A DNA stretch of 64,000 nt from Algoriphagus taiwanensis (GTDB lineage Bacteria > Bacteroidota > Bacteroidia > Cytophagales > Cyclobacteriaceae). The stretch is taken from contig NZ_BTPE01000003.1 of assembly GCF_036245645.1 (NCBI RefSeq), positions 62,001 through 126,000 of the forward strand. The letters run 5' to 3'. Position 1 is the stretch's first letter. Every line of letters begins with the position of its first letter. Both the position numbers and the translations under genes were made by a program. This document shows, piece by piece, positions 26,067 to 34,863 of this stretch. Below the pieces are notes generated by a model that did not search any database, was not told where the DNA came from, and saw nothing but the letters and a program-made list of their open reading frames with translations.

Positions 26067-27857
26067 TTACATTCTTTCGGGTACTTGGATACCTAGCAAA
26101 CTCATACCTCTTTTGATTGTTTTTGCAGTAAGTGCAGAAAGTGCCACTCTAAATTCAACCAAACTAGTCTCCTTTTCATGGAAAATAGGAAGGTCTGCGT
26201 AGAAACGGTTGTATTCTTTTGCCAGATCAAAGAGATACTGCGCAATAACAGCAGGGGAGTAATCGTCTGCTGCCAGCTGTATTTTCCGGTCAAAATCACT
26301 CAAAAGTTGAATCAGTGCAATCTCGGATTCTGCCAAATCTTTGATGTCTGAAAAGTCAATCTTTCCATAATTCACTCCGATTTGGTCCGCTTTTCTCAAA
26401 ATAGCTGCAATTCTTGCGTGAGAGTACTGCACAAAAGGACCGGTGTATCCCTGAAATTCAATAGATTCCTTGGGATTGAAGAGCATCCTCTTTTTGGGGT
26501 CCACTTTGAGCAAAAAGTACTTAAGAGCACCCAATCCCAAAATCTCATACAACTCCTTGGCCTGTTCTTCATTGAAGCCCTCAATCTTTCCGAGTTCTTT
26601 GGTATGGTGTTCGGCCGTTTCGATCATTTCATCGATCAGGTCATCTGCATCCACCACTGTGCCCTCTCGGGATTTCATTTTGCCGGTAGGCAAATCTACC
26701 ATCCCGTAAGAAAGGTGATATAGACCCGGCCCATAAGATCGGCCCAGCTTTCGCATTATCTTAAACAAGACATCAAAGTGATAATCCTGCTCATTTCCAA
26801 CGACATATACGGATTTATCAATCTGGAAATCCTTGTATTTCAAATCGGCAGTTCCCATGTCTTGAGTGATGTAGACTGAAGTGCCATCGCCTCTGAGGAC
26901 GAGCTTTTCATCGAGCCCTTCATCAGTTAAATCCACCCAAACCGAACCATTTTCTTTTTTGAAAAAAACGCCCTTGGCTAAACCTTCTTCCACAATGTCC
27001 TTTCCCAAAAGATAGGTGTCTGATTCGTAATAGAATTTGTCGAAATCTACCCCCATCTTTTTGTAGGTAGCTTCAAATCCTTCGTAAACCCAAGAATTCA
27101 TCTTCTTCCAAAGCCCAACTACTTCCTGATCTCCCATTTCCCATTTGCGGAGCATATCTTGAGCCTCAAGAAGGATTGGAGCGTTTTTCTTTGCCTCCTC
27201 CTCTGAACTTCCCTTTTCTACCTGTTCTTTGATTTGCTTTTTGTATTCCTGATCAAAAAGCACGTAGTATTTTCCGGCGAGGTGATCTCCTTTCAAGCCT
27301 GAGGACTCGGGAGTTTCTCCATTTCCAAAATGCTGATAAGCAACCATGGACTTACAGATGTGGATGCCTCGGTCGTTGACCAGATTGGCTTTAATGACCT
27401 CGTATCCGTTGGCCTTGAGAATTTCCGCTACCGAAAAACCCAAAAAGTTATTTCTCAAGTGTCCCAGATGAAGAGGCTTATTGGTATTTGGGGAGGAGTA
27501 TTCCACCATGACCTTTTGGCCTTTTTCAGGCATTTGACCAAGTTTTGGATTGGAATACAGCTTTTGAAAAAGATCAATCCATGTGGTTTCATTTAGGACC
27601 AAATTCAGAAAACCCTTAACCACATTGAAGTCACTGACCTCGTCTAAGTTGGCCTTTAAGTATTCACCGATAGCCTGAGCGGTTTTTTCAGGAGTGCTTT
27701 GGGTGATTTTCAGAAAAGGAAAAACCACAAAAGTGAAGCTGCCTTCAAATTCCTTTTTGGTAGGAGAGAGGCTGATCTGCTCTAGAGGAAGATCGTGGTT
27801 GTATATATTCTGAAAGGCGAGCTGAATGCCTTGGACTATGGATTTTTGAAAGTTCAT
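26067..27857 (-). CDS. argS: Arginyl-tRNA synthetase
   Basis: With the start at MNFQKSIVQGIQ (codon at 27855-27857) the protein is 596 aa, normal for ArgRS; the in-frame extension upstream overlaps repeat sequence and lacks homology. It has the N-terminal Add-1 domain, the HIGH-type motif SSPNTNKPLHLGHLRNN, and a C-terminal anticodon-binding domain ending in VPERM. The KMSKS loop is degenerate (TGKMKSREG), usual for this family. It charges tRNA-Arg and heads a transcript with gpx and menA. Confidence 0.97.
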   Translation of the reverse strand: MNFQKSIVQGIQLAFQNIYNHDLPLEQISLSPTKKEFEGSFTFVVFPFLKITQSTPEKTAQAIGEYLKANLDEVSDFNVVKGFLNLVLNETTWIDLFQKLYSNPKLGQMPEKGQKVMVEYSSPNTNKPLHLGHLRNNFLGFSVAEILKANGYEVIKANLVNDRGIHICKSMVAYQHFGNGETPESSGLKGDHLAGKYYVLFDQEYKKQIKEQVEKGSSEEEAKKNAPILLEAQDMLRKWEMGDQEVVGLWKKMNSWVYEGFEATYKKMGVDFDKFYYESDTYLLGKDIVEEGLAKGVFFKKENGSVWVDLTDEGLDEKLVLRGDGTSVYITQDMGTADLKYKDFQIDKSVYVVGNEQDYHFDVLFKIMRKLGRSYGPGLYHLSYGMVDLPTGKMKSREGTVVDADDLIDEMIETAEHHTKELGKIEGFNEEQAKELYEILGLGALKYFLLKVDPKKRMLFNPKESIEFQGYTGPFVQYSHARIAAILRKADQIGVNYGKIDFSDIKDLAESEIALIQLLSDFDRKIQLAADDYSPAVIAQYLFDLAKEYNRFYADLPIFHEKETSLVEFRVALSALTAKTIKRGMSLLGIQVPERM

Positions 27858-27874
27858 TTTTACTGAAGAATTAA

Positions 27875-27892
27875 CCGCAAAGAACGCGAAGG
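27875..27892. repeat. Left imperfect inverted repeat beside GxxExxY gene
   Basis: CCGCAAAGAACGCGAAGG lies just downstream of the GxxExxY stop and matches, in inverse orientation and with a few mismatches, the repeat at 28331-28350. Confidence 0.6.
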
Positions 27893-27909
27893 TACACAAA
27901 GAAAGTAAA

Positions 27910-28320
27910 TTAGAAGGGTCTTGGCCCGTCTGTTAAAATGACCCTTTTGATTCCTGATTTTAACTGATAAACATTGAAGTTCAGGATTAAACCTAATTTG
28001 AACTTGCCTAATTTTAAGTAATTGATTACCTGAGCAATATGGACATTACTAATTTCTTTAACTGATTTAAGCTCTAAAACCAGCTTGTTTTCCACCAAAA
28101 GATCAATTTTATAACCCAAATCTATATCCAAATCATCTAAATGAATAGGCATGTTTTTTTCCATTTCTACAAGTAATCCTGCTTTTGAAAGTTTGTGATA
28201 TAAGACTTGTTTGTAAACATTTTCCAAAAGGCCTGGTCCAATTTGGGAATGCACATCTATTGCCAACCCAATGACTACTTTACTTAATTCATCTTCATTG
28301 TATTGGCTGTAGAGACCCAT
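27910..28320 (-). CDS. GxxExxY protein (PD-(D/E)XK-like)
   Basis: This 136-aa protein has the name-giving motif GPGLLENVY (G30, E33, Y36) and a nuclease-like core IDLLVENKLVLELKSV, in which the Asp, Glu and Lys occupy the places of a PD-(D/E)XK active site. The family (PF13366) is widespread in Bacteroidota, and its role is unknown. The gene lies between argS and arginase, flanked by CAAAGAAC-type imperfect inverted repeats that suggest it inserted as a unit. Confidence 0.9.
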   Translation of the reverse strand: MGLYSQYNEDELSKVVIGLAIDVHSQIGPGLLENVYKQVLYHKLSKAGLLVEMEKNMPIHLDDLDIDLGYKIDLLVENKLVLELKSVKEISNVHIAQVINYLKLGKFKLGLILNFNVYQLKSGIKRVILTDGPRPF

Positions 28321-28330
28321 TTCTTAGTGC

Positions 28331-28350
28331 TTCTTTGTGTTCTTTGTGGC
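28331..28350. repeat. Right imperfect inverted repeat beside GxxExxY gene
   Basis: TTCTTTGTGTTCTTTGTGGC is the approximate reverse complement of the element at 27875-27892. It lies 10 bp upstream of the GxxExxY start. Confidence 0.6.
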
Positions 28351-28354
28351 CAAT

Positions 28355-29305
28355 CTAGAAATTATCCACAAGCGATTTGGTGGTGACTTCGAGGACTTCA
28401 AAAGCCGCTTCGGCCATCGTATTTTCCATGTCCAAAGTCGGATTCACTTCTACGATTTCCCAGCAGCACACGCGCTTGTCTTTAATCAATTCGGCATTGA
28501 GGTCGATTGCTTCCTGCAAAGTCAATCCATTTGGTACAGGCGTCCCGGTACCTACAGAGATCGAGCTGTCCAAGCTGTCCACATCAAAGGAAATGTAGAT
28601 TTGATCGCAGGATTTGAGGATTTCCAGTGCCTGTTCCGCTATTTGTTTTACTCCTTGGTTCCTTACTTCTTCCGTGGTGAAATTCCTGATTCCATATTTT
28701 TCCATCAGGAATTGCTCTGGTTTTTCAGTGTCCCGAACCGAGATGAATACGATGTCTTTGGGATTGATTTTTGGGAAATCACCTCCGATTTTTTTGATTT
28801 TTCCCCAGTAAATCAAAGTTTCTTCGGTTGGTTGATTGATTTGGCATTCCGGATTGTCCAGCTGACTGACCATGGCTAGGGGCATCCCGTGCATATTTCC
28901 GGAAGGAGTGGTCAGGGGAGTGTGCAAATCCGCATGGGCATCGATCCAGATCACGCCTAGGCTTTTTTCCGGATGGGCTGCCTTGATTCCCATGATTGTT
29001 CCAGCCGCAGTGCTGTGGTCTCCTGCCAAAACAATGGGGAATTTCTTTTCCAGACGGAGCGATTCAATCGTCGAATAGACATTTTTGAGCACTTGATAGA
29101 CCCCGTCGATGTACTTGGCGTGAGGAAACTTATTCCCTTTCCAGAGGTAATTGTTGGCGTCAGGAATATTAATGGGTTCAAACTGGGTGAAAAAATCAGA
29201 CTTCTTGTCCAAGCTGGCGATTTTTAGGGCGTCAATTCCAAGGCTTGCTCCTCGGGTCCCTGCTGCAATTTCGGATCGAACTTCGACTAATTTGATGTCT
29301 CTCAT
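28355..29305 (-). CDS. Arginase/agmatinase (ureohydrolase) family enzyme
   Basis: Starting at MRDIKLVEVRSE (codon at 29303-29305) gives 316 aa; the longer frame adds 18 residues without family similarity. Dinuclear manganese motifs are all present: GDHS, IDAHADLH, and SFDVDSLDSS. AGTRGASLG at the N-terminus favours arginase over agmatinase, but a role on agmatine cannot be excluded because arginine decarboxylase is divergently encoded next door. It would release urea. Confidence 0.88.
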   Translation of the reverse strand: MRDIKLVEVRSEIAAGTRGASLGIDALKIASLDKKSDFFTQFEPINIPDANNYLWKGNKFPHAKYIDGVYQVLKNVYSTIESLRLEKKFPIVLAGDHSTAAGTIMGIKAAHPEKSLGVIWIDAHADLHTPLTTPSGNMHGMPLAMVSQLDNPECQINQPTEETLIYWGKIKKIGGDFPKINPKDIVFISVRDTEKPEQFLMEKYGIRNFTTEEVRNQGVKQIAEQALEILKSCDQIYISFDVDSLDSSISVGTGTPVPNGLTLQEAIDLNAELIKDKRVCCWEIVEVNPTLDMENTMAEAAFEVLEVTTKSLVDNF

Positions 29306-29580
29306 AGATGAGTTATAGTTGGGTTTATCTTGGGCCAATGCCGGTGCGAAACTACTCAAAAAGGTCCGTTTTTCCTTTCTGAAATTCGATCTTCAAGTAG
29401 TTTATTCCTCTGAGTACTCTGTTCTTTTGTGATTTTTGAATAATGATTTCTTAATGCCTTATCCATAAAGGATATCAACCTTTTTTCTTCCTTAGGGTTC
29501 TTTTATCAGGTATTCATTTGATATACCCCGATAAAAAGACAAATTTTGCATCCCAAACTTATTTAAAAAATCTTCCTTAA

Positions 29581-30969
29581 ATGAACAGATACATTGACCT
29601 GATTCAGCAGACCTTTGATTTCCCAACCAAGGAATTTCATGTCGAAAACAACGAATTATTTTTTAATGGAGTGAACCTCATGGAAATCATTCAGACCTAT
29701 GGTACTCCGCTGAAACTGACCTATCTGCCGAAGATTTCTGAAAGTATTCAAAACGCCAAATCCTATTTCAACAACGCAATCAAAGCCCATGATTACCATG
29801 GGAAGTATACCTATTGCTATTGCACCAAATCTTCTCATTTTAGCTTTGTCCTCAATGAAGCCCTGAAAAATGACATTCATATCGAAACTTCCTCCACTTT
29901 CGATATTCCTTTGGTAAGAAGCCTGTATGAAAAAGGAAAAATCACCAAAAACACCTACATCATTTGTAATGGGTTTAAGCGGGAACTGTACAAGCAATAC
30001 ATCACCGAGTTGCTCAATGACGGCTTTGTCAATTGTGTTCCTATTTTGGATAATCTAAGTGAGATTGATTACTACTTGGAGCATGTGAAAGTGCCTTTCC
30101 AAGTCGGAATTCGAATTGCAGCTGACGAGGAACCCAAGTTTGGTTTTTACACTTCCCGTTTGGGAGTGAGATACAATGATATAATCCAGCTTTACGAAGA
30201 GAAAATCAAAGATCATCCCCTCGTAAGTCTTAAGATGTTGCATTTCTTCATCAATTCCGGCATACGGGATACGGCGTATTACTGGTCTGAATTGACCCGT
30301 TTTATCCAAAAGTATGTGGATTTGAAGAAAATCGCCCCTAGTCTGGATACAATGGATATTGGAGGCGGATGGCCAATCAAGACCAATGTCTTTTTCGACT
30401 ACGATTACCAATACATGGCTGATCAGATCGTAAAAAACATCAAGTGGATGTGTGCCAAAAACAACACGACGGAACCGAATATTTTTACCGAATTCGGAAG
30501 CTACACAGTAGGAGAGAGTGGGGCAGTGTTGTATTCGATTTTGGACGAAAAGCTGCAAAATGACAAAGAGCTTTGGTACATGATTGATGGCTCATTCATC
30601 ACTCAATTGCCTGACAGCTGGGGATTGAATCAAAAGTACATCATGCTGGCAGTGAACAATTGGGATGAAACCTACCAAGGGATTTCTTTGGGTGGACTTA
30701 CCTGTGACAGCATGGATTATTACAATTCCGAAGCACACCAATACAATATTTATCTCCCAAAAATTGAAAAGGGAAGAGCTCAGTATATCGGGTTTTTCCA
30801 TACCGGCGCCTATCAGGAGTCTCTGGGTGGATATGGAGGAATTCAGCATTGCCTGATTCCTGCACCTAAGCATGTGCTGATCGACCGGGATGAAAATGGA
30901 GAGATTAAGCATTGGCTTTTTGCCAAAGATCAGACCGAGGAAAGCATGTTGAAGACTTTGGGGTATTAA
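29581..30969 (+). CDS. Arginine decarboxylase (PLP fold type III)
   Basis: This 462-aa enzyme matches the short Bacteroidota arginine decarboxylases. The PLP lysine is in YCYCTKSSHFSF (K about 82), the glycine loop is in DIGGGWPIK, and the catalytic Cys of the partner subunit is in GGLTCDSMD. It converts arginine to agmatine for polyamine synthesis. It is divergent from the arginase-family gene, with 275 bp between the starts. A strong terminator follows. Confidence 0.9.
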   Translation: MNRYIDLIQQTFDFPTKEFHVENNELFFNGVNLMEIIQTYGTPLKLTYLPKISESIQNAKSYFNNAIKAHDYHGKYTYCYCTKSSHFSFVLNEALKNDIHIETSSTFDIPLVRSLYEKGKITKNTYIICNGFKRELYKQYITELLNDGFVNCVPILDNLSEIDYYLEHVKVPFQVGIRIAADEEPKFGFYTSRLGVRYNDIIQLYEEKIKDHPLVSLKMLHFFINSGIRDTAYYWSELTRFIQKYVDLKKIAPSLDTMDIGGGWPIKTNVFFDYDYQYMADQIVKNIKWMCAKNNTTEPNIFTEFGSYTVGESGAVLYSILDEKLQNDKELWYMIDGSFITQLPDSWGLNQKYIMLAVNNWDETYQGISLGGLTCDSMDYYNSEAHQYNIYLPKIEKGRAQYIGFFHTGAYQESLGGYGGIQHCLIPAPKHVLIDRDENGEIKHWLFAKDQTEESMLKTLGY

Positions 30970-30985
30970 GAGTTGGAAGATCGGA

Positions 30986-31021
30986 ACCAAAAAAGACCGC
31001 TGAGAGGCGGTCTTTTTTGGT
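30986..31021. terminator. Bidirectional terminator
   Basis: ACCAAAAAAGACCGC / GCGGTCTTTTTTGGT is a near-perfect 15-bp inverted repeat with a TGAGAG-type loop, between convergent arginine decarboxylase and DUF5715 genes. Confidence 0.92.
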
Positions 31022-31039
31022 TTTTATTCAGCGGAAGAA

Positions 31040-31765
31040 TCACCTAACCGTCACATGATAGCAACTCTGCTTTCGCTCTTTGATGACATAGATTTTTCCG
31101 GCTTCCTGAAAATGATTGAGGACTTTTTCCAAATTTCTTTGGGCTTTTTGATCCCAGGCCCTTTTGCCATTGAATCGGATATAAGAAATGTCAAACGACA
31201 CTCCAAAGGAATGAGAACTGTTTCCGGCAGTAGCATTTCGGTTTCTCTTTTTAAGGTTCACCTGCTGGTTCATGGTTCGGGTGGCTGAGGATATGGAGAA
31301 AAAGCTACCATCACCGGCTAGAATTTCATACATCAAGCCCATTTCTTCCACTATTTTTTTTGATTGGGGAGTCACATAAGGGTGGCTGTGGGTCAAGGGC
31401 TCCACGTTGTATCCTTTTCCTCGGTTTAATTCAACCAATTGTTCAGATTCAATCAGCTCATCTAATCTTTCTTTTGTCTCGATGATTCCTACTCCATTGT
31501 TTTCTGCTGCGGTCAAATGGTCTTCATAGGCATCCTTTGCCACTTTTCCTTTCAACTTAGGAAGTTCTACCACATCCGGGAAATCCACCGAAATTGGAAT
31601 CGGCAACCCGTCAGTGCTGTGTTCTTCCTCCTCCTTCCTATCTACAAGCGAAAGAGGGTTTTCAATCAATTGTCCAATGGCAGGTTTGAAAAAGGAACCC
31701 AAGAGGGTAGCAGTAAGGGCAAGAATAAAAAATACGAGTGTAAATCTTCGAATACTTTTATCCAT
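31040..31765 (-). CDS. DUF5715 protein, LAS (M15-like) peptidase fold
   Basis: This 241-aa protein has an N-terminal membrane anchor or signal (FTLVFFILALTATLLGSF) and a C-terminal domain with SSHSFGVSFDISY, which has the HxxGxxxD spacing of LAS metallopeptidases, and a late CYHVTV that could give the third zinc ligand. RTMNQQVNL is also M15/DUF5715-like. It likely acts on peptidoglycan or a cell-wall peptide. It has its own upstream terminator and stands alone. Confidence 0.75.
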   Translation of the reverse strand: MDKSIRRFTLVFFILALTATLLGSFFKPAIGQLIENPLSLVDRKEEEEHSTDGLPIPISVDFPDVVELPKLKGKVAKDAYEDHLTAAENNGVGIIETKERLDELIESEQLVELNRGKGYNVEPLTHSHPYVTPQSKKIVEEMGLMYEILAGDGSFFSISSATRTMNQQVNLKKRNRNATAGNSSHSFGVSFDISYIRFNGKRAWDQKAQRNLEKVLNHFQEAGKIYVIKERKQSCYHVTVR

Positions 31766-31817
31766 TTGCTTGGATGGGTGAATTGGTTTTTAGGATGATT
31801 TGAATTTATTCAATAAA

Positions 31818-31845
31818 ACAAAAGACCGCCAATTGACGGTCCTTT
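31818..31845 (-). terminator. Terminator after UDP-glucuronate decarboxylase
   Basis: GGACCGTCAATTGGCGGTC on the minus strand folds into a 5-bp GACCG/CGGTC stem followed by a T-rich tail (TTTTGTTTT), just downstream of the uxs stop. Confidence 0.75.
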
Positions 31846-31848
31846 TTA

Positions 31849-32790
31849 TTACCCTTCTCTAAGGATGGAGTCAAAATAAGCGATGGTTTTGACTAACCCT
31901 TCTTTTAGTGGGATTTTGGGTTCCCAATTCAGTTCCTTCTTGGCAAGGTCAATAACTGGCTTTCTTTGCATTGGGTCATCCTGAGGTAAAGGCATGAAGA
32001 CCAATTTACTTTTGCTGTTGGTCAATTCAATTACAAGTTGGGCGAGTTCAAGCATGGTGAATTCTCCTGGATTACCAATGTTCACAGGGCCTGTAAATCC
32101 GTCTCTAGAATTCATCAAGCTGTACATCCCATTGATATTATCATCTACATAGCAAAAGGAGCGGGTCTGTTTTCCGTCTCCATAGATAGTAATATCCTGA
32201 CCATTGAGTGCCTGAACAATAAAGTTGGAAACCACCCTTCCGTCATTGGGATGCATACGTGGACCATAAGTATTGAATATCCTCATGACCTTGATGGCTA
32301 CTCCGTGCTGTCTGTGGTAATCGAAAAACAAGGTCTCAGCACATCGCTTCCCTTCATCATAACAAGCCCGTGGACCAAGTGTATTGACATTGCCACGATA
32401 GGACTCCGGTTGAGGGTGAATTTCAGGGTCTCCATAAATTTCGGAAGTAGAAGCTTGCAGGATTTTGATTTTGAGTCTCTTTGCCAAGCCTAGCATATTC
32501 ATCGCTCCAATCACAGAGGTTTTGGTGGTCTGAACAGGGTCAAACTGATAATGGATAGGAGAGGCAGGGCAAGCCAAATTGTATATTTCATCCACCTCCA
32601 CATAGAGAGGATGGGTGACATCATGTCTTAACAATTCAAAATTCTTGTTATCAAGAAGGTGGTGGATATTTCTTCTGTTTCCGGTGAAAAAATTATCTAC
32701 ACACAAAACTTCATGACCCTCAGAAAGTAAACGATCACAAAGGTGGCTTCCCAAAAAACCGGCTCCACCGCTTACAAGTACTCTTTTCAT
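31849..32790 (-). CDS. uxs: UDP-glucuronate decarboxylase (UDP-xylose synthase)
   Basis: Starting at MKRVLVSGGAGFLG (codon at 32788-32790) gives 313 aa; the NAD motif GGAGFLGS is then at residues 8-15, as expected. It has the extended SDR layout with the catalytic Tyr-Lys pair in ACYDEGKR, preceded by the conserved TSEIYGDP and followed by RIFNTYGPRMHPNDGRVVSNF. It makes UDP-xylose for surface polysaccharides. A promoter-like TTG/TATTTTTG pair lies 30-58 bp upstream. Confidence 0.92.
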   Translation of the reverse strand: MKRVLVSGGAGFLGSHLCDRLLSEGHEVLCVDNFFTGNRRNIHHLLDNKNFELLRHDVTHPLYVEVDEIYNLACPASPIHYQFDPVQTTKTSVIGAMNMLGLAKRLKIKILQASTSEIYGDPEIHPQPESYRGNVNTLGPRACYDEGKRCAETLFFDYHRQHGVAIKVMRIFNTYGPRMHPNDGRVVSNFIVQALNGQDITIYGDGKQTRSFCYVDDNINGMYSLMNSRDGFTGPVNIGNPGEFTMLELAQLVIELTNSKSKLVFMPLPQDDPMQRKPVIDLAKKELNWEPKIPLKEGLVKTIAYFDSILREG

Positions 32791-32819
32791 TAGATTTTTC
32801 GATTTAAAAGCAATATTGC

Positions 32820-32848
32820 CAAAAATAGACAATTGTTGTTGAATTCAA
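32820..32848 (-). promoter_or_regulatory. Candidate promoter for uxs
   Basis: On the minus strand, TTG (32846-32848), an 18-nt spacer and TATTTTTG (32820-32827) match the Bacteroidota consensus TTG-N17-23-TAnnTTTG, close to the uxs start. Confidence 0.5.
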
Positions 32849-32919
32849 ATTTATGTCCAGGCTTACCTTCAGTAATACCTTAAAACACAATAAACTTAGT
32901 CTGCTTTGATTAATAGGTT

Positions 32920-34701
32920 TTAAAACCAGTTTTTATTCATATCTATCGTTGGGTAAGAATTGGAGTGGAACCGGGGAAGCAAACCTTCAATTTTTATCAT
33001 CTCATACTCCATGAAATACCGGGCGGTTTCGAGCTTTCCAAAATAGAAGTCTTGATCAGGATTTCCTTTTTCTAGGGCCTTTTGGGCAGTTACAGCCTGC
33101 TTTAGCCACATCCAGCCTACAGTTAAAATCCCACAAGCTTCCAAGAAAAGAGAAGCATCAGCTAAGAATTTTTCTGGTCCCTGATTCATCTTAAATAAAA
33201 GCTGGGCAGCGCCATGGTTGAATTTTTTTAGTTTTTCTTCGAAAGCCTTTACCAATTCACAAAGATTTTCCACGTCCTGCGACTCTTGGATAGTTTTTTG
33301 AATTTCCTTTTGCAAAAGCTTCCAGCCTAATCCATCTTCCAAAAGCACCTTTCTCCCCAAAAGGTCCAAACCATGTATTCCCGTAGTTCCCTCATGAATC
33401 GGATGAATTCTCGCTTCCCGATAATATTGCTCCACAGGAAAATCAGTGGTATAACCTGCCCCTCCCAGTATCTGAACAGCAGCCGAAGTGCTTTGGACTC
33501 CCATTTCGGATGGATAAGATTTGGCGATTGGCGTCAGTAAATCTAAAAGGAGATGCATTTCCTTTTTCTTTTGGGCATTTTCTTCCTTTGAAATTTTATC
33601 GGAAAGGATTCCGCAATAAACAAGCAGGGCAAGAGCTCCTTCAGTCACACTTTTTTGGAATAGGAGCATCCTTTTTACATCCGCATGTTCGATGATTGGC
33701 ACTTGAGGTTTGTTGAGATCTTTTTCGGTCAATTTTCTTCCCTGAGGTCTTTCTTTAGCATAGGAGAGAGACGAATGGTAAGCTGCTGTTGCGATCGCTA
33801 CGGCATTCATTCCGACTCCCAGACGTGCCTCATTCATCATTTGAAACATGTACTTCAGCCCTTGATTGGGTTCACCTACCAAGTACCCTTCGCATCCCTC
33901 ATTGCTACCTATCATCAAATGGGCTATGGGAGCACCTTTGTATCCCATTTTGTGATATATCCCCTGAGTGAGGACGTCATTCAACATTCCATTTTCCCGG
34001 TTCTTGGGTACCACAAAGAGGGATATTCCTTTGGTTCCTGCAGGAGCACCTTGAATTCGTGCCAGCATAAGATGAATGATATTTTCGCAGGCATCATGGT
34101 CTCCCGCAGAAATGTAGATCTTTTGGCCTTTGATGTGAAAGACGCCCTCCTTTTCGGTAGGAAATGCGGTGGTGGTCAAATCAGAAAGCGAACTCCCCGC
34201 ATCAGGTTCGGTCAATGCCATGGTTCCTTGCCACTTACCCGAATACATGTTAGGAGTGAACCTATCTATCAATTCTTTTGATCCAAACGTTCGGATCAGA
34301 TTGGCAGCTCCTGTGGTCAGAAAAGGAAATACACTTGCGGAATAATTGGCGGCTTGCATGATAAATCCCGCACAGAGATGAATAGTCCATGGAAGTTGCT
34401 GCCCTCCTTCTTCGTAAGAAAAAATTGCCTGAATCCATCCGTCTTCTCCAAACTGACTGATAATTGATTTCATTTTGGGATGAATTCGAATTTTTCCATC
34501 AATCAGCTGGGGTTCATTTCTGTCCATTTCCTTAAAAATCGGGTAGAGAGAATTGACCGAAATCTGCTCAGCTGCATCCAGAACCAGTTTAAACGTTTCC
34601 TCTGAATGATCGGTGAAATAGGGGAAAGTGACTAACTCTAGGCAATTTTGGTTTTCAAAAAGCTGGAAAAGAAGGTCTTTTTTGGAATAAAACTCAGCCA
34701 T
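32920..34701 (-). CDS. Acyl-CoA dehydrogenase, long DmdC-like type
   Basis: This 593-aa enzyme is of the long type, with an extra C-terminal domain (~470-590), as in 3-methylmercaptopropionyl-CoA dehydrogenase DmdC and related aliphatic acyl-CoA dehydrogenases. The FAD domain shows GTMALTEPDAGSSLSDL and QKIYISAGDHD, and the catalytic base is in RIHPIHEGTTGIHGLDL. Substrate choice cannot be read from the sequence. It stands alone between uxs and the uronate genes. Confidence 0.85.
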   Translation of the reverse strand: MAEFYSKKDLLFQLFENQNCLELVTFPYFTDHSEETFKLVLDAAEQISVNSLYPIFKEMDRNEPQLIDGKIRIHPKMKSIISQFGEDGWIQAIFSYEEGGQQLPWTIHLCAGFIMQAANYSASVFPFLTTGAANLIRTFGSKELIDRFTPNMYSGKWQGTMALTEPDAGSSLSDLTTTAFPTEKEGVFHIKGQKIYISAGDHDACENIIHLMLARIQGAPAGTKGISLFVVPKNRENGMLNDVLTQGIYHKMGYKGAPIAHLMIGSNEGCEGYLVGEPNQGLKYMFQMMNEARLGVGMNAVAIATAAYHSSLSYAKERPQGRKLTEKDLNKPQVPIIEHADVKRMLLFQKSVTEGALALLVYCGILSDKISKEENAQKKKEMHLLLDLLTPIAKSYPSEMGVQSTSAAVQILGGAGYTTDFPVEQYYREARIHPIHEGTTGIHGLDLLGRKVLLEDGLGWKLLQKEIQKTIQESQDVENLCELVKAFEEKLKKFNHGAAQLLFKMNQGPEKFLADASLFLEACGILTVGWMWLKQAVTAQKALEKGNPDQDFYFGKLETARYFMEYEMIKIEGLLPRFHSNSYPTIDMNKNWF

Positions 34702-34806
34702 GATTGGGTCTATTGGTTTAAAGGCTAAGATAAGTTTGAAGAAGATTTAATTCTTTTTTTATAGGAAACTTTTCCAAGAACCGGGAAAAATCAGATTGGC
34801 TTGAAA

Positions 34807-34839
34807 TAAAAATCCCCGGAAAAATGAATTTTCCGGGGA
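34807..34839 (-). terminator. Terminator after uxuA
   Basis: On the minus strand TTCCCCGGAAAATT ... TTTTTCCGGGGATTTTT folds into a long stem with a T tail, ending the uxaC-SDR-uxuA transcript. Confidence 0.88.
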
Positions 34840-34863
34840 AGAGTGATGAAGCGGAATCTGTTA

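Noticed and set aside
27858..27899. 14-residue N-terminal extension of ArgRS
   Set aside because: It runs into the repeat beside the GxxExxY gene and the family starts at MNFQKS.
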